A DNA stretch of 49,058 nucleotides, taken from contig CAKUUG010000008.1 of assembly GCA_934692665.1 (NCBI GenBank), positions 1-49,058 on the forward strand, written 5' to 3'. Each line of letters begins with the position of its first letter. Position 1 is the stretch's first letter. Position numbers and translations under genes: made by a program. Positions 33,419-41,977 of this stretch are shown piece after piece. The notes beneath the pieces were generated by a model, which saw only the letters and a program-made list of their open reading frames with translations, did no database searches and had not been told where the DNA came from. Source of the DNA: an uncultured Candidatus Melainabacteria bacterium. Its GTDB lineage: Bacteria > Cyanobacteriota > Vampirovibrionia > Gastranaerophilales > Gastranaerophilaceae.

Positions 33419-35125
33419 GTGAGGGGAAGAAACAGCAATAATTTTGATAGACGTATAGGTGTATTGCAGTCTATATTTTATATTATTTGTGCATTATTTT
33501 TGGGATATTTGTTCCTTTTACAAATTTTTGATATCAGACATTGCAAACAAAAAGCAAAGTCACAAAGAATTTCAAAAATGTATGTACTTAGGGGAGAAAT
33601 TGTTGACAGATATGGTTTTAAGCTGGCTGCAGATAAAACAACATTTATTTTATATGCACACCCTGCATATTATGACTATACACCGGAAGAATTGGCAAAC
33701 AAACTTTCTCCGTTTGTCGGAATACCAACAAAACAACTGGCAACAAAACTCGCACAACCAAACAAAAGAATAATCACAATAAAAAAAGATTTAGATAGAA
33801 AAACAGTACGTGAAATTAAAAAGCTGGGTCTTAGAGAATTGTCTTACGAAGTTAAAAACAAACGTGTTTATCCGCAAGGCACACTTGCATCTCATGTATT
33901 AGGCTTTTATAATCCAAATGCAGATACAGCTGCAGGTATTGAGTACAAAGCAAAAGACTATCTTGAATACGTCGACAAAACAATCACATACGAAAAATCT
34001 GCAAATGGTGACATTATTTATAACATAAGCGTAAACCCTGCCGATGTCTCTACTCCTGTCAAAGGAAAAACTCTCACTCTTACAATTGATTCGGCAGCCC
34101 AACACATCTGCGAAAAATCACTTTTAAAAGCAATACAAAAATTCCATGCACCAAGAGCAGCAGCTGTTGTAATCAACCCAACCAACGGCGAAATTCTGGC
34201 TCTTGCAATGGCTCCGGGATATGACCCAAATCAATACAACAAATACACAATGCAAGAAATCAAAAACTGGGCAATAACAGATATTTATCCTCCGGGATCG
34301 ACATTTAAAATCATAACTGTTGCTTGTGGTTTTATGAATAAAAAAATCAACAAATATACAAAAATCAACGACACGGGTAAAATGAAAATAGGTTGGTGGG
34401 ATATTTCAAACTACGACTACAAAACAAGAGGTGTCCCCGGAATAATTGATTTAGTGTATTTATTTCAACACTCTTCTAATGTTGCTTCTATAAAAATTTC
34501 TCAAATGATGACTGATGAAGAATTTTATGATAGCTTGAAACTGTTCAATTTTGGTGAAAAAACAGGAATAGACCTACCAGGCGAATCAGCAGGATTGTTA
34601 CCTGCAACAAAATATTGGGACGTTGCGACCCATGGCGCGATGGGATATGGCTATGGAGCATCAGTAACAGTAATCCAAATGGCTGCCGCAGTTGCTGCTA
34701 TTGCAAATGGTGGAGTCTGGATTACGCCGCATTTGATAAAATACACAAAAGCTGAAGAAGAAAATAAAATCGTAAAACGCAGAATACTCGATGAACAAGA
34801 TGCAAAAGACATTACGGATATTTTGGTAAAATCAATGGAAGTCAGCAAAAATCCTGCTAAATTAGACGATTTTTACGTTGCAGCAAAAACAGGTACATCA
34901 AGAAAACCGAACGTAAATAGAACAGGTTATTCAAACAAACTCTACACATCAATGATAGGCTATTTCCCTGCAACAGATCCAAAAGCACTGCTTTATGTAA
35001 TTGTTGATTCTCCATCCGGAGAAGGAATCTGGGGTTCTACGGTTGCAGCTCCAATATTCAAAGAAATCGCATCCGAGTTGGTTAGAATATTAAACTTGAC
35101 ACCGGATAAACACACCAAAAAATAA
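33419..35125 (+). CDS. ftsI: Peptidoglycan transpeptidase FtsI (penicillin-binding protein)
   Basis: Class B penicillin-binding protein that cross-links septal peptidoglycan. 568 aa: membrane anchor about 14-35, dimerisation domain with RGEIVDRYGFKLA, and the transpeptidase domain with Ser294 in STFK (294-297), SSN (352-354) and KTG (490-492). All catalytic motifs are present. The start is GTG 33419, with GAGG six bases upstream; the codons just after it spell AGGGG. It lies 13 bases after ftsL and 48 bases before murE. Target of beta-lactams, which makes the BlaI-type repressor upstream notable. No PASTA domain is present at the C-terminus. Confidence 0.95.
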   Translation: MRGRNSNNFDRRIGVLQSIFYIICALFLGYLFLLQIFDIRHCKQKAKSQRISKMYVLRGEIVDRYGFKLAADKTTFILYAHPAYYDYTPEELANKLSPFVGIPTKQLATKLAQPNKRIITIKKDLDRKTVREIKKLGLRELSYEVKNKRVYPQGTLASHVLGFYNPNADTAAGIEYKAKDYLEYVDKTITYEKSANGDIIYNISVNPADVSTPVKGKTLTLTIDSAAQHICEKSLLKAIQKFHAPRAAAVVINPTNGEILALAMAPGYDPNQYNKYTMQEIKNWAITDIYPPGSTFKIITVACGFMNKKINKYTKINDTGKMKIGWWDISNYDYKTRGVPGIIDLVYLFQHSSNVASIKISQMMTDEEFYDSLKLFNFGEKTGIDLPGESAGLLPATKYWDVATHGAMGYGYGASVTVIQMAAAVAAIANGGVWITPHLIKYTKAEEENKIVKRRILDEQDAKDITDILVKSMEVSKNPAKLDDFYVAAKTGTSRKPNVNRTGYSNKLYTSMIGYFPATDPKALLYVIVDSPSGEGIWGSTVAAPIFKEIASELVRILNLTPDKHTKK

Positions 35126-35133
35126 TTTTTTGA

Positions 35134-35139
35134 TAAAAT
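35134..35139 (+). promoter_or_regulatory. Possible internal promoter of murE
   Basis: TAAAAT with transcription expected about 35146. That gives a roughly 28-base leader carrying AAAGGAAAG before ATG 35174. It would let murE be made apart from the upstream operon. Confidence 0.45.
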
Positions 35140-35173
35140 ATAAATGCAAATCACAAATCTAAAGGAAAGAAAA

Positions 35174-36634
35174 ATGGACTTAAGTAAAATTGTTGAATGT
35201 ATAAAACCAAAAGAAGTTTTAAATTTTAAAGATGTTGATATAAAAGGTATTTCCTATAATTCAAACACAATTAACTCTCATGAAATTTTTGTATGCCTAA
35301 AAGGAGAACATGTTGATGGACACAATTTCGCACAGAGTGCATTTGAAAAAGGTGCAATCGCTCTACTTACAGAAAAACCGTTGAATATAGAAATACCTCA
35401 ACTCATTGTTAATTCTACACAAGAAAGTATTGCTGATTTAGCGGCTGCCTTTTATCATCATCCAACAAATGAACTTAATTTAATCGGAGTTACGGGAACA
35501 AACGGCAAAACGACCGTTGCTCATTTAGTGCAAAAAATATTTGAACAAAATAATAAAAAATGTGCCTTAATTGGTACTTTGGGATACAAATTGTCTTCAG
35601 GTGATGATTACTTAGAAGCAAAACACACGACCCCACAAGCACCGGAGCTTCAATGCACATTGCAAAAAATTCTAAAATCAGATATTTTAAACGTAGTAAC
35701 TGAAGTTTCTTCTCATGCTTTGGAACAATTTAGAGTAAAAAATTGCAATTTTAACACTGCCGTATTTACGAATTTAACCCAAGATCATCTGGATTATCAC
35801 ATTACAATGGATAATTATTTCAAAGCAAAAGCAAAACTTTTCCAAGGATTGAAAAAAGGCAACAACGCAATTATAAACAACGATGACAAATACGCAAAAA
35901 AACTCATCGACATGACCCCAAAAGATGTTAATATCCTTACTTATGGTGTCAAAAACAATTCTGATATAATGGCAAAAAACATTGAATTTATGTCTGATGG
36001 CGTGTCTTTTGACTGTCGTTACAAAGATGAAGTTGTTAATTTTAAACTTCATCTAAATGGAATGTTTAGCGTGTATAATTGCCTTGCTTCTGTTGGGGTA
36101 GGCATTGTAAACAATATTGACTTAATCACAATAAAAAATGCTCTTGAAAATACAAAATCAGTTGCAGGCAGATTTGAGATTGTGCAAACAAATCCAATGG
36201 TCATTGTTGATTATGCTCATACTCCAGATGGATTAGAAAATATCTTGAGAGCTGCTAGAGAACTCACTCCCAAAAATGGCAATTTAATTTGCATGTTTGG
36301 ATGTGGAGGAAACAGAGACTGTACAAAACGTCCAAAAATGGGAAAAATCGCCCAACAACTGTGTGATAAAATAATTGTCACATCAGATAACCCAAGAAAT
36401 GAAGACCCACAACAAATAATTACAGATATATTGTCAGGTTTATCTCTAATAAATCCAAAGACAGTATTTGTAGAACCTGATAGACATTTGGCTATAAAAT
36501 TATTAAAAGACTTATCTTGCGAAAATGATGTTTTGATTTTGGCAGGAAAAGGCCATGAAAATTACCAAATTCTAAAAGACAAAACTATACATTTTGATGA
36601 TAGAGAAGAAGTAGCAAAAGTATTTGCAAAATAA
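35174..36634 (+). CDS. murE: UDP-N-acetylmuramoyl-tripeptide synthetase, diaminopimelate type
   Basis: Mur ligase adding the third stem-peptide residue to UDP-MurNAc-L-Ala-D-Glu. 486 aa. Seen: GVTGTNGKTT (105-114), VVTEVSSHALEQ, VDYAHTPDGLENIL and the substrate signature DNPR (405-408), which marks meso-diaminopimelate rather than lysine. I start at ATG 35174, where AAAGGAAAG lies upstream; an ATG ten codons earlier lies just four bases after a -10 element. The stop directly abuts the stop of the convergent epimerase gene. Confidence 0.96.
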   Translation: MDLSKIVECIKPKEVLNFKDVDIKGISYNSNTINSHEIFVCLKGEHVDGHNFAQSAFEKGAIALLTEKPLNIEIPQLIVNSTQESIADLAAAFYHHPTNELNLIGVTGTNGKTTVAHLVQKIFEQNNKKCALIGTLGYKLSSGDDYLEAKHTTPQAPELQCTLQKILKSDILNVVTEVSSHALEQFRVKNCNFNTAVFTNLTQDHLDYHITMDNYFKAKAKLFQGLKKGNNAIINNDDKYAKKLIDMTPKDVNILTYGVKNNSDIMAKNIEFMSDGVSFDCRYKDEVVNFKLHLNGMFSVYNCLASVGVGIVNNIDLITIKNALENTKSVAGRFEIVQTNPMVIVDYAHTPDGLENILRAARELTPKNGNLICMFGCGGNRDCTKRPKMGKIAQQLCDKIIVTSDNPRNEDPQQIITDILSGLSLINPKTVFVEPDRHLAIKLLKDLSCENDVLILAGKGHENYQILKDKTIHFDDREEVAKVFAK

Positions 36635-37519
36635 CTAAGAAAAATACATAGCAACAAAATAATCTATTGTCTTTGCCAAATTGCATTTAAAATCACAACT
36701 ACATTCAAAACCAAAGTTTTCTTTTAAGACTTCTGTGTTTGGAATGTAGTTTGGTTTTATTAATTCATAGTTTTTTATTTCTACTTTTGATTTTGAATTT
36801 GTATATTCAAGAATATATTGAACAAAATCAGAAAGCGAAGCAGTAACAGAAGCAGATATATCAACAATATCATCATCAATATATTTATCCATCAAAAGCA
36901 ACAATCCATCTATCGCATCATCAATAAAGGTATAATAGTCGACAAAATTGTTTTCTAGAGATATTCTTTTATTTGATAAAACATAAAATATTATTTTTTC
37001 AATTAACTGTAAATTAAATTTAGAGACGTTTCCGCCATACAATTCAGGAAGTCTTGCTATTTTTACATTTGTTTTGTATGTTTTTTTGTGTTCCAAAACA
37101 AGATTTTCAGCCAATTTCAAGTAATTATAATAGCATTTTTTCTTTTTATTTTGTTTGTTAATATTAACAAAATCGTGAACCAAAATCAGCTTGGCACCTG
37201 TTGATACCGTATAATTAAGAATTTTATCAAGCATTTTTATTATTGAATAAATGTAGTCATATTTATTTGAATAACATTTTTCAAAAGTTCCACATCCAAC
37301 AAAATGAAACACAACATCTGCATAAGGCAAATCAGAAGTCAAAACATCACCTTCAGAAAAATTGTATCTATTGTTTTTTAACAATTGATATAGATTTGAT
37401 ACATCAGAAGACGAAAAATCATCAACTCCATAGAGAAGGATATTCTCTCTCAAAAGAAGCTTTTTTGCCAAATTGACTCCAAGAAAGCCAGCCGCACCTG
37501 TTATTAAAATTTTTTCCAT
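36635..37519 (-). CDS. Extended-SDR nucleotide-sugar epimerase/dehydratase-like protein
   Basis: About 294 aa. N-terminal NAD motif ITGAAGFLG (GxxGxxG), a DD pair after the second strand, Asp in GDV, and YxxxK as Tyr131 and Lys135 in YYNYLK. Instead of the usual serine-rich SSS-VYG strand it has LVHDFVNI, so the catalytic Ser/Thr is not visible and activity may be altered. The C-terminus has a D-YTFIDDAIDGLLLLM segment typical of the family. Substrate unknown. ATG 37519 has a TAGAAT seven bases upstream and no ribosome site. Confidence 0.8.
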   Translation of the reverse strand: MEKILITGAAGFLGVNLAKKLLLRENILLYGVDDFSSSDVSNLYQLLKNNRYNFSEGDVLTSDLPYADVVFHFVGCGTFEKCYSNKYDYIYSIIKMLDKILNYTVSTGAKLILVHDFVNINKQNKKKKCYYNYLKLAENLVLEHKKTYKTNVKIARLPELYGGNVSKFNLQLIEKIIFYVLSNKRISLENNFVDYYTFIDDAIDGLLLLMDKYIDDDIVDISASVTASLSDFVQYILEYTNSKSKVEIKNYELIKPNYIPNTEVLKENFGFECSCDFKCNLAKTIDYFVAMYFS

Positions 37520-37526
37520 CAATAAT

Positions 37527-37532
37527 ATTCTA
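37527..37532 (-). promoter_or_regulatory. -10 element of the epimerase gene, leaderless geometry
   Basis: Minus-strand TAGAAT seven bases before ATG 37519 with no ribosome site. Confidence 0.5.
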
Positions 37533-37539
37533 TAAAATT

Positions 37540-38514
37540 TTATAGTCGTTGTAAAGTAGCTAAAATATTAGTGATTTCAGAATTTTTAAATTCATCTGCT
37601 TTGATAAAATTTTCAATATATTTTTTTGCATCAAGTGCAAAATTTGCTTTTTTAAATTCACCAAATCCATATTTTCTGTATATTTCTTCAATATTTAAAA
37701 CCATAGAAGGCGAAGTAAAATCATCATATTTACAAGAGATTTCATTATTATGAATAAAATTTATTATTTTCATTACAACATTTTGTGGAATCAAATCCTC
37801 AAATTCACCACAAGAAATAATATAAAGTTCGTCTGATTTTCTCAATTTTGTCGTAATTAAAGTTTCAACTTCAACCCCATCTTTATCCAAAAGAACAAAA
37901 AACGGAAGTTTGCAGTATTCTTGCATTTTATAATATTTTTTTGCAACTTGGTTTTTGCCGCCTGCTTGGATTACTAAAATACCATTTTTATCCAAGTCAA
38001 AATCAAACAAATTAAATAATGTCTTCAATAACAAAAATTCCGTTTGCCCTTCACACAAAAGCACTTTTTCAACAGGAAAAAGAAGCGAGTATTCTTTTCG
38101 TTTTTTCTTTAAATCAATTAAATTGCTTGAATCAAGAAAATACTTAAAAAACGACAAATTATAGGGTAGAATTTTCGTATTATCTATTTTTTCGAAGATT
38201 TTTCTATAGTTGATTTTTGAGCTCAAATATTTATTTGAAATTTCATTGTTAATGAAATAAGAATTTTCAAGTTGCAAAAGACACTCTATTACATCATCTT
38301 CAACATCAGAATACCCGAGAGAATCTGCCAAAATTTCTTCTACAACTGAAATTTTTTCGCTAAGCGAAAGATGTTTTTTTAAAGAAATATCTAAAAGAAA
38401 TTTTGATACAATGTCATCAAACACTCTTTCATATCGCACAAAAGCAGGTTCGAAGCGTGTTAATCTATCTAGAATTGTAAAAAAGTAAAAATCGGGTATT
38501 TTTTTAAATTTCAT
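37540..38514 (-). CDS. TOPRIM-domain protein without an ATPase (OLD-like)
   Basis: About 324 aa. A TOPRIM fold about 148-250: VEKVLLCEGQTEFLLLKTL with the conserved Glu155, the strand LVIQAGGKNQVAKKYYKM, then FFVLLDKDG with Asp210 and Asp212, and later an acidic CGEFEDLIP. This resembles the nuclease half of OLD-family proteins, which normally carry an N-terminal ABC-type ATPase; no P-loop is present here and residues 1-145 are helical and unassigned. It could be a stand-alone nuclease or a regulator. The ATG has no ribosome site; TATTTT ends six bases before it. Confidence 0.72.
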   Translation of the reverse strand: MKFKKIPDFYFFTILDRLTRFEPAFVRYERVFDDIVSKFLLDISLKKHLSLSEKISVVEEILADSLGYSDVEDDVIECLLQLENSYFINNEISNKYLSSKINYRKIFEKIDNTKILPYNLSFFKYFLDSSNLIDLKKKRKEYSLLFPVEKVLLCEGQTEFLLLKTLFNLFDFDLDKNGILVIQAGGKNQVAKKYYKMQEYCKLPFFVLLDKDGVEVETLITTKLRKSDELYIISCGEFEDLIPQNVVMKIINFIHNNEISCKYDDFTSPSMVLNIEEIYRKYGFGEFKKANFALDAKKYIENFIKADEFKNSEITNILATLQRL

Positions 38515-38520
38515 AAATAA

Positions 38521-38526
38521 AAAATA
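38521..38526 (-). promoter_or_regulatory. -10 element of the TOPRIM gene, leaderless geometry
   Basis: Minus-strand TATTTT six bases before ATG 38514. It is a weaker hexamer than most of the others listed. Confidence 0.4.
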
Positions 38527-38571
38527 CAATAATAAAGTAAATCAAGCAAGAAAATATTTTTAAGTGTATAA

Positions 38572-38599
38572 TTGACATTTGTGAATTATGATGTAAAAT
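38572..38599 (+). promoter_or_regulatory. Strong promoter of adhE with a Rex-like half-site
   Basis: Consensus TTGACA (38572-38577), 16-base spacer, TAAAAT (38594-38599). The spacer contains TTGTGAA (38579-38585), identical to one arm of the Rex operator; the second arm (TTCACAA) is not recognisable. The adhE leader has AAAAGGAGACG before the ATG. Confidence 0.7.
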
Positions 38600-38639
38600 T
38601 TTAATAGAGATTTTTATCACGAAAAGGAGACGAACATTT

Positions 38640-41288
38640 ATGACAACTCAAACAATGGAAAATGGTCTAATTGCAAACGTTGAACAATTAGATGCATTGG
38701 TTGACAGAGTTGTTGCAGCTCAAAAAGAATATGCTACTTTTTCACAAGAACAAGTAGATAAAATTTTCAAAGCAGCAGCAACAGCAGCAGACAAAGCACG
38801 TATTCCACTAGCTCGTATGGCAGTAGAAGAAACAGGCATGGGTATTATTGAAGATAAAGTTATCAAAAACCACTTTGCTGCTGAGTATATTTACAATAAA
38901 CACAAAAACACAAAAACTTGTGGTGTAATCGAAAACGATAAAGAAAACGGTGTAAAAATCGTTGCTGAACCTTTGGGTGTATTAGCAGGTATTGTTCCTA
39001 CAACAAACCCAACTTCAACTGCAATATTCAAATCATTGATTGCATTAAAAACAAGAAACGGTATAATATTTTCACCACACCCACGTGCAAAAGAAGCTAC
39101 TATTGCAGCTGCAAGAATAGTTTTAGACGCAGCAGTTAAGGCAGGTGCACCTAAAGACATTATTTCTTGGATTGAAATTGCACCGGAAGCTGATGGCGTT
39201 GCTATTTCTGGCGGTTTAATGAAACACAACAAAATTGCTTGTATACTTGCTACAGGTGGTCCTGGCATGGTTAAAGCAGCTTATTCATCTGGTCACCCTG
39301 CTCTAGGTGTAGGCCCCGGTAATACTTCTGTTGTAATCGATGAAACAGCAGATATTAAAATGGCTGTTTCTTCTGTATTGATGTCAAAAACTTTTGACAA
39401 CGGTATGATTTGTGCTTCTGAACAATCAGTAGTTGTTGTAGATAGCGTATATGAAGAAGTTAGAAAAGAATTTGCATACCGTGGTGCATATATTATGTCA
39501 GATGCTGAAATGCAAAAACTAATTGATTTTGAATTCATCGATCCAAAAAGAGGAACAGCAAACGCTGCAATCGTTGGTCAATCTGCATACAAAATCGCAA
39601 AAATGGCTGGTTTTGAAGTACCTGAAAACGCAAAAGTTTTAATCGCTCAAAGACCTACTGTAAATTGGGATGATCCATTCTCTAGAGAAAAATTGTCACC
39701 AATTTTGGCTATGTATAGAGCTGAAAACTTTGAACAAGCAGCTGAATCAGCATATTATTTGGTATCTAGAGGTGGTGCCGGTCACACTTCTGTACTTTAT
39801 ACAGACGAACGTAAAAAAGACAGAATCGATGCTTATGCTAAGAAAATGCCTTCATGCCGTGTATTAATCAACCAACCATCTTCTCAAGGCGGTATTGGTG
39901 ATTTATACAACTTCAAAATGGAACCATCATTAACATTAGGTTGTGGTTCATGGGGCGGAAACTCAGTTTCTGGAAATGTTAGCGTAAAAGACCTATTAAA
40001 CTACAAACGTGTTGCTGAAAGGAGAGAAAATATGCTTTGGTTTAAGGTTCCTCAAAAAGTTTACTTCAAACGTGGAGCAACTGATTTGGCATTAAGAGAA
40101 CTTGCTGGAAGAAAGAAAGCATTTATTGTAACTGATAGATTTTTGTTCAACTCAGGTGCTGCAGACCAAATTACAAAAGTTCTTGATGAAATCGGCATAG
40201 ATCACGAAGTATTCTTCGATGTTAAACCAGACCCAACATTGTCTACAATTGAAGAAGCTTTTGCTATTATGAAACCATTTGAGCCGGATGTAATTATCGC
40301 TCTTGGTGGCGGTTCTCCGATGGATGCTGCTAAAATCTTGTGGTTAAAATACGAACAACCTGATACAGTATTTGAAGATATTGCTATGAGATTTATGGAT
40401 ATCAGAAAAAGAATCTGCACACTTCCTGAACTTGGCAAAAAAGCTCTTATGGTTGCAATTCCAACAACTTCAGGTACAGGTTCAGAAGTTACTCCGTTCT
40501 CTATCATTACTGATGACAAAACTGGTGTAAAATATGCAATCGCTGATTATGCTCTAACACCTAATATGGCAATTGTTGACCCTAACTTCGTTGATGGTAT
40601 GCCAAAAGGCTTGACATCTGCTTCTGGTATTGATGCTCTAGTTCACGCAATCGAAGCATACGTTTCTTGTATGGCAACAAACTTCACTAATTCAAATGCT
40701 TTAGAAGCTACAAAATTAGTATTCAAATACTTAGAACGTTCATACAACGAAGGTGCTAACGATCCTATCGCTAGAGAAAAAATGCACTACGCAGCAACAA
40801 TTGCAGCTATGGCATTTGCAAACTCTTTCTTAGGTTTGTGTCACTCAATGGCTCACAAATTGGGTGCTATGTTCCACGTTCCACACGGTGTTGCTAATGC
40901 ATTATTAATCAGACAAGTAATTAAATACAATGCAACTGATTGTCCTAAAAAACAAGCAACATTCCCACAATACAAATTCCCATGTGCACTTGAAAGATAT
41001 GCTCAAATTGCAGATGAATTAAAACTAGGTGGAAATACAAACGAAGAAAAAACTCAATTGTTATTAGATGCTATCGAAAAATTAATGCGTAGCATTAACC
41101 TTCCAATGTCTATTAAAGAATTCTTAGAAGGACAAAACATTGAAAATCCTGAAGAATACTTTATGTCAAAATTAGACGAAATGGTAGAATTGGCATTTGA
41201 TGACCAATGCACAGGTGCAAACCCTGTATATCCTATCATGACAGACATGAAACAACTATACATTGATGCATTCAACGGTGTAGTTTAA
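38640..41288 (+). CDS. adhE: Bifunctional acetaldehyde-CoA / alcohol dehydrogenase
   Basis: Converts acetyl-CoA to acetaldehyde and then ethanol, regenerating NAD during fermentation. 882 aa fusion. Residues 1-450 are the aldehyde dehydrogenase half with catalytic Cys258 in GMICASEQ. Residues about 455-882 are the iron-dependent alcohol dehydrogenase half with GGGSPMDAAK for NAD and the iron ligands in HAIEAY, HSMAHKLGA and HVPHGVANA. Complete and normal length. Codon use is more biased than that of its neighbours, consistent with high expression. Alone in its transcript, with a consensus promoter and a strong terminator; rex follows. Confidence 0.98.
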   Translation: MTTQTMENGLIANVEQLDALVDRVVAAQKEYATFSQEQVDKIFKAAATAADKARIPLARMAVEETGMGIIEDKVIKNHFAAEYIYNKHKNTKTCGVIENDKENGVKIVAEPLGVLAGIVPTTNPTSTAIFKSLIALKTRNGIIFSPHPRAKEATIAAARIVLDAAVKAGAPKDIISWIEIAPEADGVAISGGLMKHNKIACILATGGPGMVKAAYSSGHPALGVGPGNTSVVIDETADIKMAVSSVLMSKTFDNGMICASEQSVVVVDSVYEEVRKEFAYRGAYIMSDAEMQKLIDFEFIDPKRGTANAAIVGQSAYKIAKMAGFEVPENAKVLIAQRPTVNWDDPFSREKLSPILAMYRAENFEQAAESAYYLVSRGGAGHTSVLYTDERKKDRIDAYAKKMPSCRVLINQPSSQGGIGDLYNFKMEPSLTLGCGSWGGNSVSGNVSVKDLLNYKRVAERRENMLWFKVPQKVYFKRGATDLALRELAGRKKAFIVTDRFLFNSGAADQITKVLDEIGIDHEVFFDVKPDPTLSTIEEAFAIMKPFEPDVIIALGGGSPMDAAKILWLKYEQPDTVFEDIAMRFMDIRKRICTLPELGKKALMVAIPTTSGTGSEVTPFSIITDDKTGVKYAIADYALTPNMAIVDPNFVDGMPKGLTSASGIDALVHAIEAYVSCMATNFTNSNALEATKLVFKYLERSYNEGANDPIAREKMHYAATIAAMAFANSFLGLCHSMAHKLGAMFHVPHGVANALLIRQVIKYNATDCPKKQATFPQYKFPCALERYAQIADELKLGGNTNEEKTQLLLDAIEKLMRSINLPMSIKEFLEGQNIENPEEYFMSKLDEMVELAFDDQCTGANPVYPIMTDMKQLYIDAFNGVV

Positions 41289-41302
41289 TAATTAAAAAAC
41301 CC

Positions 41303-41337
41303 AAGCGAGGCTTTTATCAATAAAGCCTCGCTTTTTT
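41303..41337 (+). terminator. Terminator of adhE
   Basis: Perfect 12-bp stem AAGCGAGGCTTT (41303-41314) and AAAGCCTCGCTT (41322-41333) with a 7-base loop and a T-run to 41337. It lies between adhE and rex, so rex is read either by read-through or from its own start. Confidence 0.92.
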
Positions 41338-41349
41338 AATAGGAAATTT

Positions 41350-41973
41350 ATGAAAAGTACACTATCACAAAGAAATATCAACAGACTTACGCAATATTAT
41401 ACGATTTTAAGGGATTATTCTAAAAAAAATATTCAAAATATCACTTCTTCCCAAATTGCCGAGCTTTTAAGAATCGACGAAACACAGGTGAGAAAAGATT
41501 TGAAATTGATAAATTGCAAAGGTAAATGCAAAGTCGGATACAATGTTGAAGAACTAAAAACAATAATAGAAGATGTTCTGGATTACAAAGTCATCAAAAA
41601 AGCTTTTGTGATAGGGGCTGGAAATTTGGGTGTAGCATTATCCAAATATTCAAAATTTTCTGAATTTAGTTTGGATATTGTAGCATTATTTGATAACGAT
41701 ACAAACAAAATTTCAAAAAAAATAAACGATAAAGAAATTTATCCGCTAAATCGATTACCTGAAATAATCAAAAAAACAGGTGTTAATATTGCAATACTGA
41801 CAACGCCAAACAAAGTTGCTCAAGAAGTATGTGATTATCTGGTTGAATCAGGAATCAAGTATATATGGAATTTTGCACCAAGTATACTAAAAGTACCAAA
41901 TGATGTAAAAATTTGGCATGAAAATCTAATCGGAAGTTTTATACAATTTTGCGCAATAGAAAATATATCCTAG
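41350..41973 (+). CDS. rex: Redox-sensing transcriptional repressor Rex
   Basis: NADH/NAD-responsive repressor that lifts repression of fermentation genes when NADH is high. 207 aa: winged helix about 10-60 (SSQIAELLRIDETQVRKDL), Rossmann motif AFVIGAGNLG (GAGNLG 89-94), and a C-terminal domain-swap helix. It lies 12 bases after the adhE terminator. With adhE beside it and a half-operator in the adhE promoter, adhE is the obvious target. The ATG follows AGGAAA. The stop is four bases from that of the convergent gene. Confidence 0.93.
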   Translation: MKSTLSQRNINRLTQYYTILRDYSKKNIQNITSSQIAELLRIDETQVRKDLKLINCKGKCKVGYNVEELKTIIEDVLDYKVIKKAFVIGAGNLGVALSKYSKFSEFSLDIVALFDNDTNKISKKINDKEIYPLNRLPEIIKKTGVNIAILTTPNKVAQEVCDYLVESGIKYIWNFAPSILKVPNDVKIWHENLIGSFIQFCAIENIS

Positions 41974-41977
41974 TTTT

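Noticed and set aside
38579..38598. A complete Rex operator before adhE.
   Set aside because: Only the TTGTGAA arm is recognisable; the second arm does not match TTCACAA. Kept as a half-site only.
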